Notes under the pieces: generated by a model
The model's input: only the letters and a program-made list of their open reading frames with translations
Database searches by the model: none
Told to the model about the DNA's origin: nothing
Program-made: the position numbers and the translations under genes
In this document: piece after piece, positions 1-8,194 of the stretch
Position numbering within the stretch: position 1 is the stretch's first letter
Layout of the letters: the number at the start of each line of letters is the position of its first letter
From: Streptomyces gilvus
Lineage (GTDB): Bacteria > Actinomycetota > Actinomycetes > Streptomycetales > Streptomycetaceae
Length of the DNA: 64,000 bases
Assembly (NCBI RefSeq): GCF_022513565.1
Contig: NZ_JAKWBE010000021.1
Coordinates: 81,641 to 145,640, forward strand
Direction: 5' to 3'

Positions 1-961
1 CGATCGGCGCGACTTCGACGTCGTAACCGTGACGCCTCGATGTTAAGATAGATAATTCAACTCTTCCAGAGTCGGGGGGCGAAAAGTGCCCTCGTGCGTC
101 GCCGGTGCGTCGTGTGCCCTGCCTCCGGTGCAGATCGCCGTCACGTTGGGCCGGCGAGAGACTTCTTCCGGCGGTGCGGCGTCCGTCACGACGTGGCGTC
201 GCCGGCATCGGTCTGCTGCCTGCCCTGCCCACTACCCCAGTGCGTCCTCCGCGACAGGGGCCGCAGGCGAGCGCATAGGGTTTGGACGTGATGCGTGGCC
301 ATGTTTTCCGGCATGCCGCCCAGTGAGGCTCAGATGAACACCGTTCCCACGGATCGTCGCAGACGATGGACCGCACATGGGTCGGCCGCCCCTCACGGGT
401 GCCGAGGCAGAACTGATCGATCGAATCCCGGTTGTGCGTGCGTGAGCGGACCCTTTGCCGATCGCTCGGCGGAGGTGCCGGAGTCCCGGCGCGCTCCACC
501 GTGTGTGCGATACGAGTCGAGCTTGTCCGAGATGCCGCGAGACCGCCGGCGAGTCCGCCTCGGGGGCCGGCCTCGCTGACGAAACCCTGCATAGCCCGCC
601 ATTCACCCGGTGGCGGGATCGATGCCGACTTCGCGCATTCCGGCCGGGCGACTACGCGGCCTTGGGGTATTTACGTGGTGCTGGCACTGCTCGTGGCGCT
701 CGTTCGGGCCAGGATCGTAGGCCAGGCCGGGGACTCCACGAAACCGGGGTCAGCTCAGGTGGCACACGAACTCGTTCGCTGGGGTACGTCTCATTCGGCG
801 TCTCGGCCGACCTGACACCGCCGCCCTCTGTGCCCTGCGATCAGCCGGTCGGAGCCTCGTTGTCCGTGTCCCGGGTCAGACGCACTGGGGTGTCGCACAC
901 TCGGCAGGAAGACCCACATCGGGGATCACCCAATGAACTCTGCGCGAGGCCTTACTGGTGT
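1..961. other. No convincing gene
   Basis: Open frames exist on both strands, but none shows a recognisable domain or steady G/C-rich third codon positions. An A/T-rich patch near 41-60, including TAAGATAGATAATTCAA, resembles the promoter-like patches found before operons elsewhere in the window. It could be a relic promoter for a gene lying outside or decayed. Confidence 0.5.
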
Positions 962-1765
962 TCAGTCGATGAGTTCGAGGACCGTCATGGGGCCGCCAGA
1001 GTGCACGACCTCGTGCGCGCTGGAGATATGACGCTGCCACAGCTTCTCGGCTTCGTCCGCTTTGCCGGACTCGATCAGTCCCACCAGCCGGACGTGGGTC
1101 CGGTGACCCTTGAGTGCCTGCGCCTTCTGAGCCTCGGCGTCGGCGGTGGCCGCAGCGTAGGAGGCGTTGGCCCGGTCGATGATGTTGCGCAGCATGGTGC
1201 ACAGCAGGATCAGTGTCTGGTTGCCGGTGAGCTCCACCAGCAGGGCGTGGAAGGCGTCCTCGGCGTCAACGAGGGCGAGGGGGTCGTCAAGGACGGCTTT
1301 CTCGGCGGCCACCCCAGCCTTCAACCGCATGATGTCGTCGGTCGTGTGTGTGATGGCGAGTTGGCGGGCGCAGGATGGTTCGATGAGGCTTGCGGCGCGG
1401 TAGACGTCGCCCAGTGTGGCACCGCGGTACTCGAGGATCAGACCGGCGAAACGGGCGGCGACATCCGCGTCGGGCGCGCTCACCCTGGCGCCGCCATGGG
1501 CACCGCGGCGCACCGTGATCAGAGATTCCGACTCCAGTACCCGGAACGCCTCGCGCAGAGTCGGCCGCGATATGCCGAATTGCTGCATGAGCCCAGATTC
1601 CGGCGGCAGCGCGTCACCCGGCATCAGCTCGCCCCGGACGATCTGGCGGCGCAGGTGTGCGGCGACCAGTTCGGCGGTCTTCGGTACTCGGACCTGGTGT
1701 CCGACGCGGTTGCGTGAAAGGGGAGGCGCGGTCGCCCTGTCGGCTGCGCGGGCTACCTCGGCCAC
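962..1765 (-). CDS. FadR-type GntR transcriptional regulator (GntR-FCD)
   Basis: This 267-aa cytoplasmic DNA-binding protein has an N-terminal winged-helix GntR domain at about residues 30-95. The recognition segment runs through GISRPTLREAFRVLE and is followed by the usual wing. A helical FCD ligand-binding domain fills about residues 110-250 and ends in VLELID. FCD regulators normally bind an acid or acyl-CoA type effector and act as dimers on palindromes. The GTG start is chosen because GAGGAG lies 7 bases upstream. A perfect palindrome of FadR-like form (1802-1818) lies just upstream of the start, so autoregulation is likely. Repressor of the neighbouring catabolic operons is an inference; the effector is unknown. 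Confidence 0.9.
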   Translation of the reverse strand: MAEVARAADRATAPPLSRNRVGHQVRVPKTAELVAAHLRRQIVRGELMPGDALPPESGLMQQFGISRPTLREAFRVLESESLITVRRGAHGGARVSAPDADVAARFAGLILEYRGATLGDVYRAASLIEPSCARQLAITHTTDDIMRLKAGVAAEKAVLDDPLALVDAEDAFHALLVELTGNQTLILLCTMLRNIIDRANASYAAATADAEAQKAQALKGHRTHVRLVGLIESGKADEAEKLWQRHISSAHEVVHSGGPMTVLELID

Positions 1766-2383
1766 AACGGGCTCCTCATCTAGTCAAATAAATCGTCTTA
1801 GTGGTACAGAGGGTACCAGGTCAAGAGCTGGGTGATCTGAGTTTCTGAGCTCTCCGAACTGTGAGGCCTGGGTTCGCCGCCGCTGCCGTACCGCAACGGA
1901 TGGCAGGGTCTCCGGCGGGCTCGTATGTGCGTGAGTCGGCCGTGATCGATGACCGTCGACGACACCCCGTTCCGCGGAGAGCGCCGGATCACCTCGCCGT
2001 ACATGGGCCGTCACGGCGACGACGCGCCCGGAATCTTCGTCAGCTGACGTCGCGTCGGCGAGTCGTCGATGCGATCGAGCCTCCAGCGTGTGCTCTCGTC
2101 GGTACATGTGACAGGTTGCACATGAGAGATATCAGCTATATCTATATGCTGATAGTCGTCTCGTTGTGCTTGAGTATCGCGCACCTGATCGACGATGACT
2201 GCGTCAACAGCGAGACGTCCGCATCGATGACACCCTCGCACGGTTTCGCGCCGGGGGAATCCGAAAGCCGCAAAGGTGTGCGGAGGTGACACCGCGTCCA
2301 CAGCCCCAGCGAACGACGGTGCGGGGGCCGTGGATCGTCGCGTCGTTCCCGGCTCGCCAGCCGGGCGCCCCGAGCGAGGCCGG
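1766..2383. other. Intergenic stretch with three palindromes
   Basis: No gene is supported here. Besides 1802-1818 it holds CATGTG-N8-CACATG at 2105-2124. A 25-base palindrome with arms TATCAGC and GCTGATA follows at 2130-2154. A 55-codon frame starts at 2122, but it overlaps the palindromes and lacks a ribosome site. These look like operator sites whose gene has been lost, or distal sites for the regulator at 962-1765. Confidence 0.45.
1802..1818. promoter_or_regulatory. FadR-like operator palindrome
   Basis: The sequence TGGTAC-AGAGG-GTACCA is a perfect inverted repeat with 6-base arms. It lies 37 bases upstream of the GntR-FCD start and beside the A/T-rich stretch at 1781-1800. FadR-family sites have the form TGGT-N-ACCA, so this is a good candidate autoregulatory site. 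Confidence 0.55.
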
Positions 2384-3379
2384 TCAGGTCAGTTGGTCGA
2401 TGAGTCCCCAGGCGAGAGCGGTGGGGGCGTCGAGGGCGCGGCCGGTGAGTGCGAGGTGCAGGGTGCGCCAGCGGCCGATCCGGCGTGGGATGCTGACGGT
2501 CCCGCCGGCTCCGGGAACGAGGCCCATGCCGATTTCCGGGAGTCGGAACGTCGTGTGCGGGGTCGCGGTGACGTGGCCGGCGAAGGCCGGCAGTTCGATG
2601 CCGGCGCCGACACAGGTGCCGTGCACTCGGGCCTCGACCCGACCGGCGAGGCGATGCAGCGGGCGGGCGGCGCCGGCCCGGGTGCGTATCCAGTGTGCGG
2701 TCACCAGATCGGGGGTCGTGCCGAATTCGTCGAGGTCGCCGCCGGAACAGAACGAGGGTCCCGCCCCGTCGAGCGTCACCCGCTCGAGCGTGGGGTCCAG
2801 TTCGGCGAACTCGAGCGCCTCGACCAGGGCGTCGCGGACTTCGCGGCCGTAGGCGTTGCGTCGCTCGGGTCGGTTGAGCGTGATGTGCAGGAGGTCGCCG
2901 TCGCGCTCCATGAGCACCGGCTCGGCCGGCGCGGGCGGGGGGAGGGGCCGCGGGCCGCGGTCGGCGAGCCATCGGCGGAACTCCGGGCCACCCAGCAGGG
3001 TGGAGTACGCCAGCGACTCCGCGTCCAGCGCCGCCGGCACCGCAAGTGCGCCGCTCCAGCGCAGCAGGCCGGCGAGCATCGTTGTCGCATGCGGGTTCGC
3101 CGCGACCACCGCGGCCAGCTCCTCTGCCTCGGCGAAGGGGTCGGCCGTCGGCACGACTTCCCGAGGTGCGGTGTCGGCGGACGGCGTGAGGGTGAGGTCC
3201 AGCGCGGACAGGAGGGGTGTCAACGAAGTGTCGCCGACGCGGCGGGTGGTGACACCGATGAGGATCACGTCGCCGGCGGAGACGGCGCCGGCCGCCGCGA
3301 CGACCTCGGCCGGGGAGGCGGGTTTGTCGAGGTCGACCAGCAGCAGGGGGCTGTTCGCTTCGGCGGACGGACCGAGCAT
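2384..3379 (-). CDS. Enoyl-CoA hydratase/isomerase family protein with N-terminal extension
   Basis: The C-terminal half is a crotonase fold. It shows ITLNRPERRNAYG, the oxyanion-hole segment FCSGGDLDEFG, and LPEIGMGLVPGAGGT with the usual Glu region. Such enzymes add water to, or isomerise, enoyl-CoA esters in beta-oxidation. About 150 residues precede it, more than in ordinary 260-aa crotonases, and may be a degenerate second crotonase-like half. The frame stays open to an ATG at 3463, but codons 3380-3463 have poor G/C third positions and would leave only 25 bases to the divergent gene. The ATG at 3379 (331 aa) is therefore preferred. The exact reaction is unknown. Confidence 0.75.
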   Translation of the reverse strand: MLGPSAEANSPLLLVDLDKPASPAEVVAAAGAVSAGDVILIGVTTRRVGDTSLTPLLSALDLTLTPSADTAPREVVPTADPFAEAEELAAVVAANPHATTMLAGLLRWSGALAVPAALDAESLAYSTLLGGPEFRRWLADRGPRPLPPPAPAEPVLMERDGDLLHITLNRPERRNAYGREVRDALVEALEFAELDPTLERVTLDGAGPSFCSGGDLDEFGTTPDLVTAHWIRTRAGAARPLHRLAGRVEARVHGTCVGAGIELPAFAGHVTATPHTTFRLPEIGMGLVPGAGGTVSIPRRIGRWRTLHLALTGRALDAPTALAWGLIDQLT

Positions 3380-3488
3380 CGCCCGAGTGGCTCCGCCGGC
3401 GAGACCGCGTGCATCAGTCCATGGCGGCCAGGCATACGGCGGTTTATCGCCAGAGATCAACATAATACGGGTAGGCTACCATCGGCGC

Positions 3489-4742
3489 ATGTCATCCGTG
3501 CCTGCAGTGTCTCGTGCGGTGCACCCCCTGACGGACTGGGCCGAGAGTGGCTTGGTGGCACTCACCGGGCACTCCGAAGGACCCCCGCTGGTACCGCCGG
3601 GCCGGGCGGCGCGGCTGGCCCGTGAGCTCACAGGCCGCATCGCGGCGGCCACAGGCGGTCGGGTCCGGCTCGACGGCGCCCGCCTGCTCGCGGAGCGTGC
3701 CGCGTTCACCGGGTACGGCCGCCGCGGGGCGGTGTCGGCGGGTGGCAGCTGCCGACTGCTTCCGACCTCCGACGGCTGGGCCGCGGTCTCCTGTGCCCGA
3801 CCCGACGACCCACTCCTGCTGGGTGCGCTCATCGAGGCCGAGCTGCCCGACGACCCATGGCCGCCGATCGCCGCCTGGCTGAGCGCCCACACAGGCGAAG
3901 AACTGGCCGAACGCGCCGAGTTGCTCGGGGTGGCTGCCGCACCGGTGCGACAGCCGGACGCCCCGGCGCCGACATGCCCCGACCGCCCGCCGCGGGCGGT
4001 CGAGGATCTGCTGGTGGTCGACTTCAGCGCGTTGTGGGCCGGACCGCTGTGTGCCCATCTGCTCGGGCTTGCCGGGGCCCGGGTGGTCAAGGTCGAGACC
4101 CCGACCCGACCCGACGGCGCCCGTCGCGGCAATCCCGGGTTCTACCGGCTGCTTCATGCCGGACACCGCTCGGTCGTCCTCGACCCGGCCACACCGTCCG
4201 GGCGCGAGGCCCTGGCACGCCTGGTCGAGGCCGCCGACATCGTCATCGAGGCGTCCAGACCCCGTGCGCTCGCCGGCTGGGGCCTCGACGCGTCGGCCGC
4301 CGTCGCCGCCGGAACCACGTGGATCTCGATCACCGCTGCCGGGCGATCCTCGGACCGGGTGGGATTCGGAGACGACGTCGCCGCCGCTGCGGGCCTGGTC
4401 GCGTACGACGAGCGGGGTCTGCCCCTGTTCTGCGGCGACGCGATCGCCGACCCGCTCACCGGACTCACCGCCGCGGCACTGGCGCTGACCGCTCCCGTGG
4501 ACGGCACCGGCGTGCTCTGGGACGTGGCGATGAGCGGTGTCGTCGCCGGCACGCTCGACCCGGCGGCCCCCGTCGGCCCCGCCCAACCCGCACGGCGCCA
4601 CCGCGACGGATGGGTGGTCGACACCTCTGAGGGGCCAGTGCCCGTAGCCATCCCACAGCGTCGGACGCCCCTGCGCGAGGCGCCCTGCTCAGGTGCCGAC
4701 ACCGCCGCCGTACTGCGCGAACTCGGGGTGTCGCAAAGATGA
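3489..4742 (+). CDS. Family III (CaiB/BaiF) CoA-transferase, apparently circularly permuted
   Basis: This 417-aa protein carries family III CoA-transferase signatures in an unusual order. The segment that normally forms the small middle domain (CRLLPTSDGWAAVSCARPDD, then ELAERAELLGVAAAPV) comes first, at about residues 80-150. The Rossmann part follows from about residue 175 (LLVVDFSALWAGPLCAHLLG, then GARVVKVETPTRPDGAR). The expected catalytic Asp lies in AIADPLTGL, and the end (DTAAVLRELG) is normal. Such enzymes move CoA between carboxylic acids. The ATG at 3489 is the first one after the divergent crotonase. The stop overlaps the next gene's start as ATGA, so the two are translationally coupled. 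Substrates are unknown. Confidence 0.8.
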   Translation: MSSVPAVSRAVHPLTDWAESGLVALTGHSEGPPLVPPGRAARLARELTGRIAAATGGRVRLDGARLLAERAAFTGYGRRGAVSAGGSCRLLPTSDGWAAVSCARPDDPLLLGALIEAELPDDPWPPIAAWLSAHTGEELAERAELLGVAAAPVRQPDAPAPTCPDRPPRAVEDLLVVDFSALWAGPLCAHLLGLAGARVVKVETPTRPDGARRGNPGFYRLLHAGHRSVVLDPATPSGREALARLVEAADIVIEASRPRALAGWGLDASAAVAAGTTWISITAAGRSSDRVGFGDDVAAAAGLVAYDERGLPLFCGDAIADPLTGLTAAALALTAPVDGTGVLWDVAMSGVVAGTLDPAAPVGPAQPARRHRDGWVVDTSEGPVPVAIPQRRTPLREAPCSGADTAAVLRELGVSQR

Positions 4743-6130
4743 TCCTCATCCGTGCCGCAGAGGTGGCCGGTCACCGAGCCGACGTCCGGCTCGTCGGCGA
4801 CCGCGTCGCCGAGATCGCCCCCGCGCTGCGCCCGCGCCGTGACGAGGAGGTGATCGACGCGAACGGCGGTGCGCTCCTTCCGGGCCTCGTCGACCACCAT
4901 GTGCACCTGTACGCCCTTGCCGCCGCCGCGCACTCCACGCCGTGTGGCCCGCCGAGCGTGCGAACCGCCGACGGCTTGCGCTCGGCACTCGCGGCCGCCA
5001 CCACCGATCCACACGGCTGGATTCGTGGCGTCGGCTACCACGAATCGGTGGCCGGTGACCTCGACTCGGCCACCCTCGACCGCCTCCACCCGGATCGGCC
5101 AGTGCGGATACAGCACCGTAGCGGCGCCCTGTGGATCCTCAACTCCCGCGGCGCCGAGCGGCTCGGCCTCGCCACCGCCGACCACCCCGCGATCGAGCGC
5201 GCCCCCGACGGGTCTGCCACGGGACGCCTCTGGCGCGCCGACCGATGGATCCGTTCCCGCCTGCCGAACACCTCGCCACCGGACCTCTCCGCGGTCGGCG
5301 CTCAGCTGGCCCGTTACGGCATCACGGCCGTCACCGACGCCACCCCGGACCTTGAGCCTGCCGCGATCGACGGGCTGTCCGCCGCCGCACGCAGCGGCGC
5401 GCTCCCGCAGCGCGTGCACGTGCTCGGCGCCCCCCTCCACATGCCGCTGCCCGCCCCGCTCACCGCAGGCCCGTACAAGATCGTCCTCGCAGACTCCGGG
5501 CTGCCCGATCTCGACGCTCTGACCACCAGGATCCGGACCGTCCACACCGCCGGGCGCGCTGTCGCGGCCCACTGTGTCACTCGGGAGGCCCTGGTGCTGC
5601 TGCTCGCGGCCCTCGAGGAGGCCGGTGGGCACCTGGGTGACCGTATCGAACACGCCGCGCTCGTTCCCGCCGACCTCCTCGATGAACTCGCCGACCGCCG
5701 ACTACGTGTTGTCACCCAGCCCGGTTTTCTCGCGCACCGCGGCGACGACTACCGCCGGGACGTCCCCCCGGACGAGCACCGGGACCTCTACCGGTGCGCG
5801 AGCCTGCGTGCGGCAGGCGTCCCGCTGGCTCTCTCCAGCGACGCCCCGTACGGGCCGGTCAACCCCTGGTCGGTGATCAGGGCTGCGGTTGCACGTCGCA
5901 CACCGTCCGGCGCGATCCTGAGTCCCGCCGAACAGCTCTCTTCGAGGCAGGCGCTCGATGCCTACCTGGCGCCGCCCGAGAAACCTGGCGGACCGCCTCG
6001 ACGGCTCCGCCCAGGAGCGCCCGCGGACCTGCTCCTGCTCGACCGGCCTCTCACCGCCGTCCTCGACCATGTGCCGACGAACCCGGTGCTGGTCACCTTC
6101 ATCGCAGGCCGTAAGAGCACGATGGCGTAG
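4739..6130 (+). CDS. YtcJ-like metal-dependent amidohydrolase
   Basis: This 463-aa protein belongs to the amidohydrolase-3 (YtcJ-like) branch of the metal-dependent hydrolases. It opens with the small beta-sandwich half and then GGALLPGLVDHHVHLY, whose His54 and His56 form the HxH metal motif. Further ligands are likely in VAAHCVTREAL, DRIEHAAL and the late LALSSDAPYGPVNPW. The C-terminus (PGAPADLLLLDRPL) is typical of the class. Members cleave amide, lactam or similar C-N bonds of small molecules. It starts inside the stop of the CoA-transferase (ATGA overlap), so both serve one process. The substrate cannot be read from the sequence. Confidence 0.85.
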   Translation: MILIRAAEVAGHRADVRLVGDRVAEIAPALRPRRDEEVIDANGGALLPGLVDHHVHLYALAAAAHSTPCGPPSVRTADGLRSALAAATTDPHGWIRGVGYHESVAGDLDSATLDRLHPDRPVRIQHRSGALWILNSRGAERLGLATADHPAIERAPDGSATGRLWRADRWIRSRLPNTSPPDLSAVGAQLARYGITAVTDATPDLEPAAIDGLSAAARSGALPQRVHVLGAPLHMPLPAPLTAGPYKIVLADSGLPDLDALTTRIRTVHTAGRAVAAHCVTREALVLLLAALEEAGGHLGDRIEHAALVPADLLDELADRRLRVVTQPGFLAHRGDDYRRDVPPDEHRDLYRCASLRAAGVPLALSSDAPYGPVNPWSVIRAAVARRTPSGAILSPAEQLSSRQALDAYLAPPEKPGGPPRRLRPGAPADLLLLDRPLTAVLDHVPTNPVLVTFIAGRKSTMA

Positions 6131-6566
6131 ACGACGGCAGCCGGCGGACAGGGTGCCGTCCCTACCCGGCTCCGCCCGCTTCCCGGGCGATCCGACCGAG
6201 GCCAGGGATAAAGTCAGATTATTTAATGTCATTGAACCGCTTGGGGTCGCCGACCTGTGCGACAGCGCCACGCCTCCGTTGGCTGCGATCTCTCCCTTTC
6301 CCCAGGTCGGCCAGCCCCTGCCGAGGGTGGGTCTTCGCAAGGTTGCCACACTCCGCCGGCGTCGAGGCCTCGTGGCGTCGCCTCGCTCGGCAGGGCTGGG
6401 CGGCAGGGATGGTTGCCTGTCCCGATCAGGGCTACCGATTCATTGCATTAGATTAATCCTTAAGCTATTTTTCGCTTTGTGCGCGTTGGGGCGAAGACTC
6501 CCTACGCCCAAGCTTTCCGGTGCAACCGGGCGGTAGCTACCAGAGGGAGTGAGGTACGGAGTGGCT
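6131..6566. promoter_or_regulatory. Promoter region of the P450 operon
   Basis: No gene is supported. Two A/T-rich patches stand out in G/C-rich DNA. One is at 6211-6235, containing CAGATTATTTAATGTCATTG. The other is at 6445-6475, containing TTAGATTAATCCTTAAG with the palindrome GATTAATC. The second lies about 100 bases before the reductase start. The same GATTAATC core recurs at 11440-11447, before another operon. Confidence 0.45.
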
Positions 6567-7811
6567 ATGCGGTCGATGGTGGTCGTCGGTGGCGGGCATG
6601 CCGGCGCCGAGGTGGTGGTCGGGTTGCGCAAGGCGGGCTTTGAGGGCCGGGTGGTCCTTGTGGCGGACGAGGACCGCATACCGTATCAGCGTCCCCTGCT
6701 GTCGAAGTCGTACCTGTCGGGCGGAACCGGCCCTGACGAGCTGGCGATTCGGCCTGAGCGCACATACGCCGACAACGACATTGAGCTTGTGCTCGGTACC
6801 CGGGTCGACTCGATCGACCGGGGCGCCCGGCGGGTGGTCCTGAGCGACGGGAGGAGCCTTGACTACGAGGCGCTCGCTCTCGCGCCAGGGGGGCGACCTC
6901 GTCTCTTGCCAGTGTTGGCGCAGCACGGTCCACTCGACAACGTCCACTATCTGCGCACGGTCGCGGACGCCGACCGGTTGCGTGAGCAGTGGTCCGCCGG
7001 GCGGCGCCTGGTGGTGATCGGCGGGGGTTATATCGGATTGGAGGTCGCTGCCTCGGCTCGGGCGATGGGTCTGGAAGTGACCGTGGTCGAGGCGTTGCCG
7101 CGAGTGCTGGCCCGGGTGACGGGGGAGGTGATGTCGTCCTTCTACGCCGAGGTCCACCGAGAGCGTGGTGTGGATCTTCTGACCGGGGTCTCGGTGGTTG
7201 ATGCCGTCGTGGTCAATGGTGCGGTCCGTGAGATGGAGCTGTCGGACGGCAGTTGGCTGCGGTGCGATCTGGTGGTTGTCGGAGTCGGGCTGGTGCCGAA
7301 CACGGAGCTGGCTGCTGAGGCGGGGCTCGCCGTCGACGACGGAATCGTGGTCGACGAGTTCGGTGTGACGAGTGATCCGTCGATCGTGGCGGCAGGGGAC
7401 TGCGCCCGGTATCCGTCCGCCCAACTCGGGGGCGACCTGGTGCGGGTGGAGTCGGTGTCGAACGCGGTGGAGCAGGCCAGGGTGGTGGCCCGGTCGATGG
7501 TGGGCAAGCCTGTCGCGCACACGGGGGTGCCCTGGTTCTGGTCGGATCAGTATGAGCTGAAGTTGCAGATGGTGGGGTTGTCGCGGGACTTCGACGACGT
7601 GGTGGTGCGGGGCGATGTGACGGAGCGTTCGTTCAGCGCCTTCTATCTGCGAGAGGGCCGCGTGATCGCTGCCGATGTGGTGAGTCGGCCGGTTGACTTC
7701 GCTTTGGCCCGTCAGCTCGTTGCTCGTGGTCAGGTGCTTGAGCGTGAGCTTCTTTCGGATGTTGATGTCCCGCTCAAGCAGTTGCTGGTGACCACTGCGG
7801 TGGAGAGGTAG
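6567..7811 (+). CDS. FAD-dependent ferredoxin reductase of a P450 system
   Basis: This 414-aa flavoprotein passes electrons from NAD(P)H to a [2Fe-2S] ferredoxin. The FAD-binding Rossmann motif is at the N-terminus (VVVGGGHAGAEV), and the second, NAD-binding one is at about residues 145-160 (VVIGGGYIGLEVAA). The late FAD motif is VAAGDCARYPS, and the C-terminal domain is of the putidaredoxin/rhodocoxin reductase type. The ATG at 6567 is preferred over an upstream GTG at 6549, because GGAG sits 6 bases before it and homologues start at this point. The ferredoxin gene follows after 4 bases and the P450 next, so this is the first electron carrier of a three-component class I system. Confidence 0.93.
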   Translation: MRSMVVVGGGHAGAEVVVGLRKAGFEGRVVLVADEDRIPYQRPLLSKSYLSGGTGPDELAIRPERTYADNDIELVLGTRVDSIDRGARRVVLSDGRSLDYEALALAPGGRPRLLPVLAQHGPLDNVHYLRTVADADRLREQWSAGRRLVVIGGGYIGLEVAASARAMGLEVTVVEALPRVLARVTGEVMSSFYAEVHRERGVDLLTGVSVVDAVVVNGAVREMELSDGSWLRCDLVVVGVGLVPNTELAAEAGLAVDDGIVVDEFGVTSDPSIVAAGDCARYPSAQLGGDLVRVESVSNAVEQARVVARSMVGKPVAHTGVPWFWSDQYELKLQMVGLSRDFDDVVVRGDVTERSFSAFYLREGRVIAADVVSRPVDFALARQLVARGQVLERELLSDVDVPLKQLLVTTAVER

Positions 7812-7815
7812 TCCG

Positions 7816-8124
7816 ATGCCGAAGATTGTTTTTGTGTCCGACACGGCCCGTACGGAGGTCTTCGCGGAGGTCGGGCAGTCGGTGATGCAGGCCGCGACGG
7901 CGCATCTGGTCGATGGGATCGATGCGGACTGTGGTGGGCATTGCTCGTGTGCGACCTGTCACGTGTATGTCGAGGACGGTTCGGCGGCGCTTGCGCCGGC
8001 GGATGCGGACGAGACGGACATGCTCGAGTGCGCGAACAATCCCATGCCCTGCAGCCGGCTGGCCTGCCAGATACCTGTGACCGAGGAGCTCGAGGGCGTG
8101 GTTTTCCGTGTCCCTCCCCGCTGA
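7816..8124 (+). CDS. [2Fe-2S] ferredoxin, putidaredoxin type
   Basis: This 102-aa protein shows the adrenodoxin/putidaredoxin cluster motif. Cys39, Cys45 and Cys48 occur in CGGHCSCATCHVY, with the fourth ligand in PCSRLACQI, most likely Cys84. Extra cysteines at 43, 72 and 79 are not expected ligands. It shuttles single electrons from the upstream reductase to the downstream P450. The ATG lies 4 bases after the reductase stop, which suggests coupled translation. Its position between the two partner genes makes the assignment firm. Confidence 0.95.
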   Translation: MPKIVFVSDTARTEVFAEVGQSVMQAATAHLVDGIDADCGGHCSCATCHVYVEDGSAALAPADADETDMLECANNPMPCSRLACQIPVTEELEGVVFRVPPR

Positions 8125-8194
8125 TCAACTGCCGGACCGGCGTTTTCCGCTGGTCACTGTTTGCTCCGACACCTTCTCCTGAGAGAGGAACACC

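Noticed and set aside
455..1717. 420-codon plus-strand frame opposite the GntR regulator
   Set aside because: It is the antisense shadow of the GntR-FCD gene; its product has no domain and the minus strand has clear motifs and a ribosome site.
2122..2289. 55-codon frame starting MRDISYIYMLIVVS
   Set aside because: It overlaps two palindromes, has no ribosome site and codon use unlike the neighbours.
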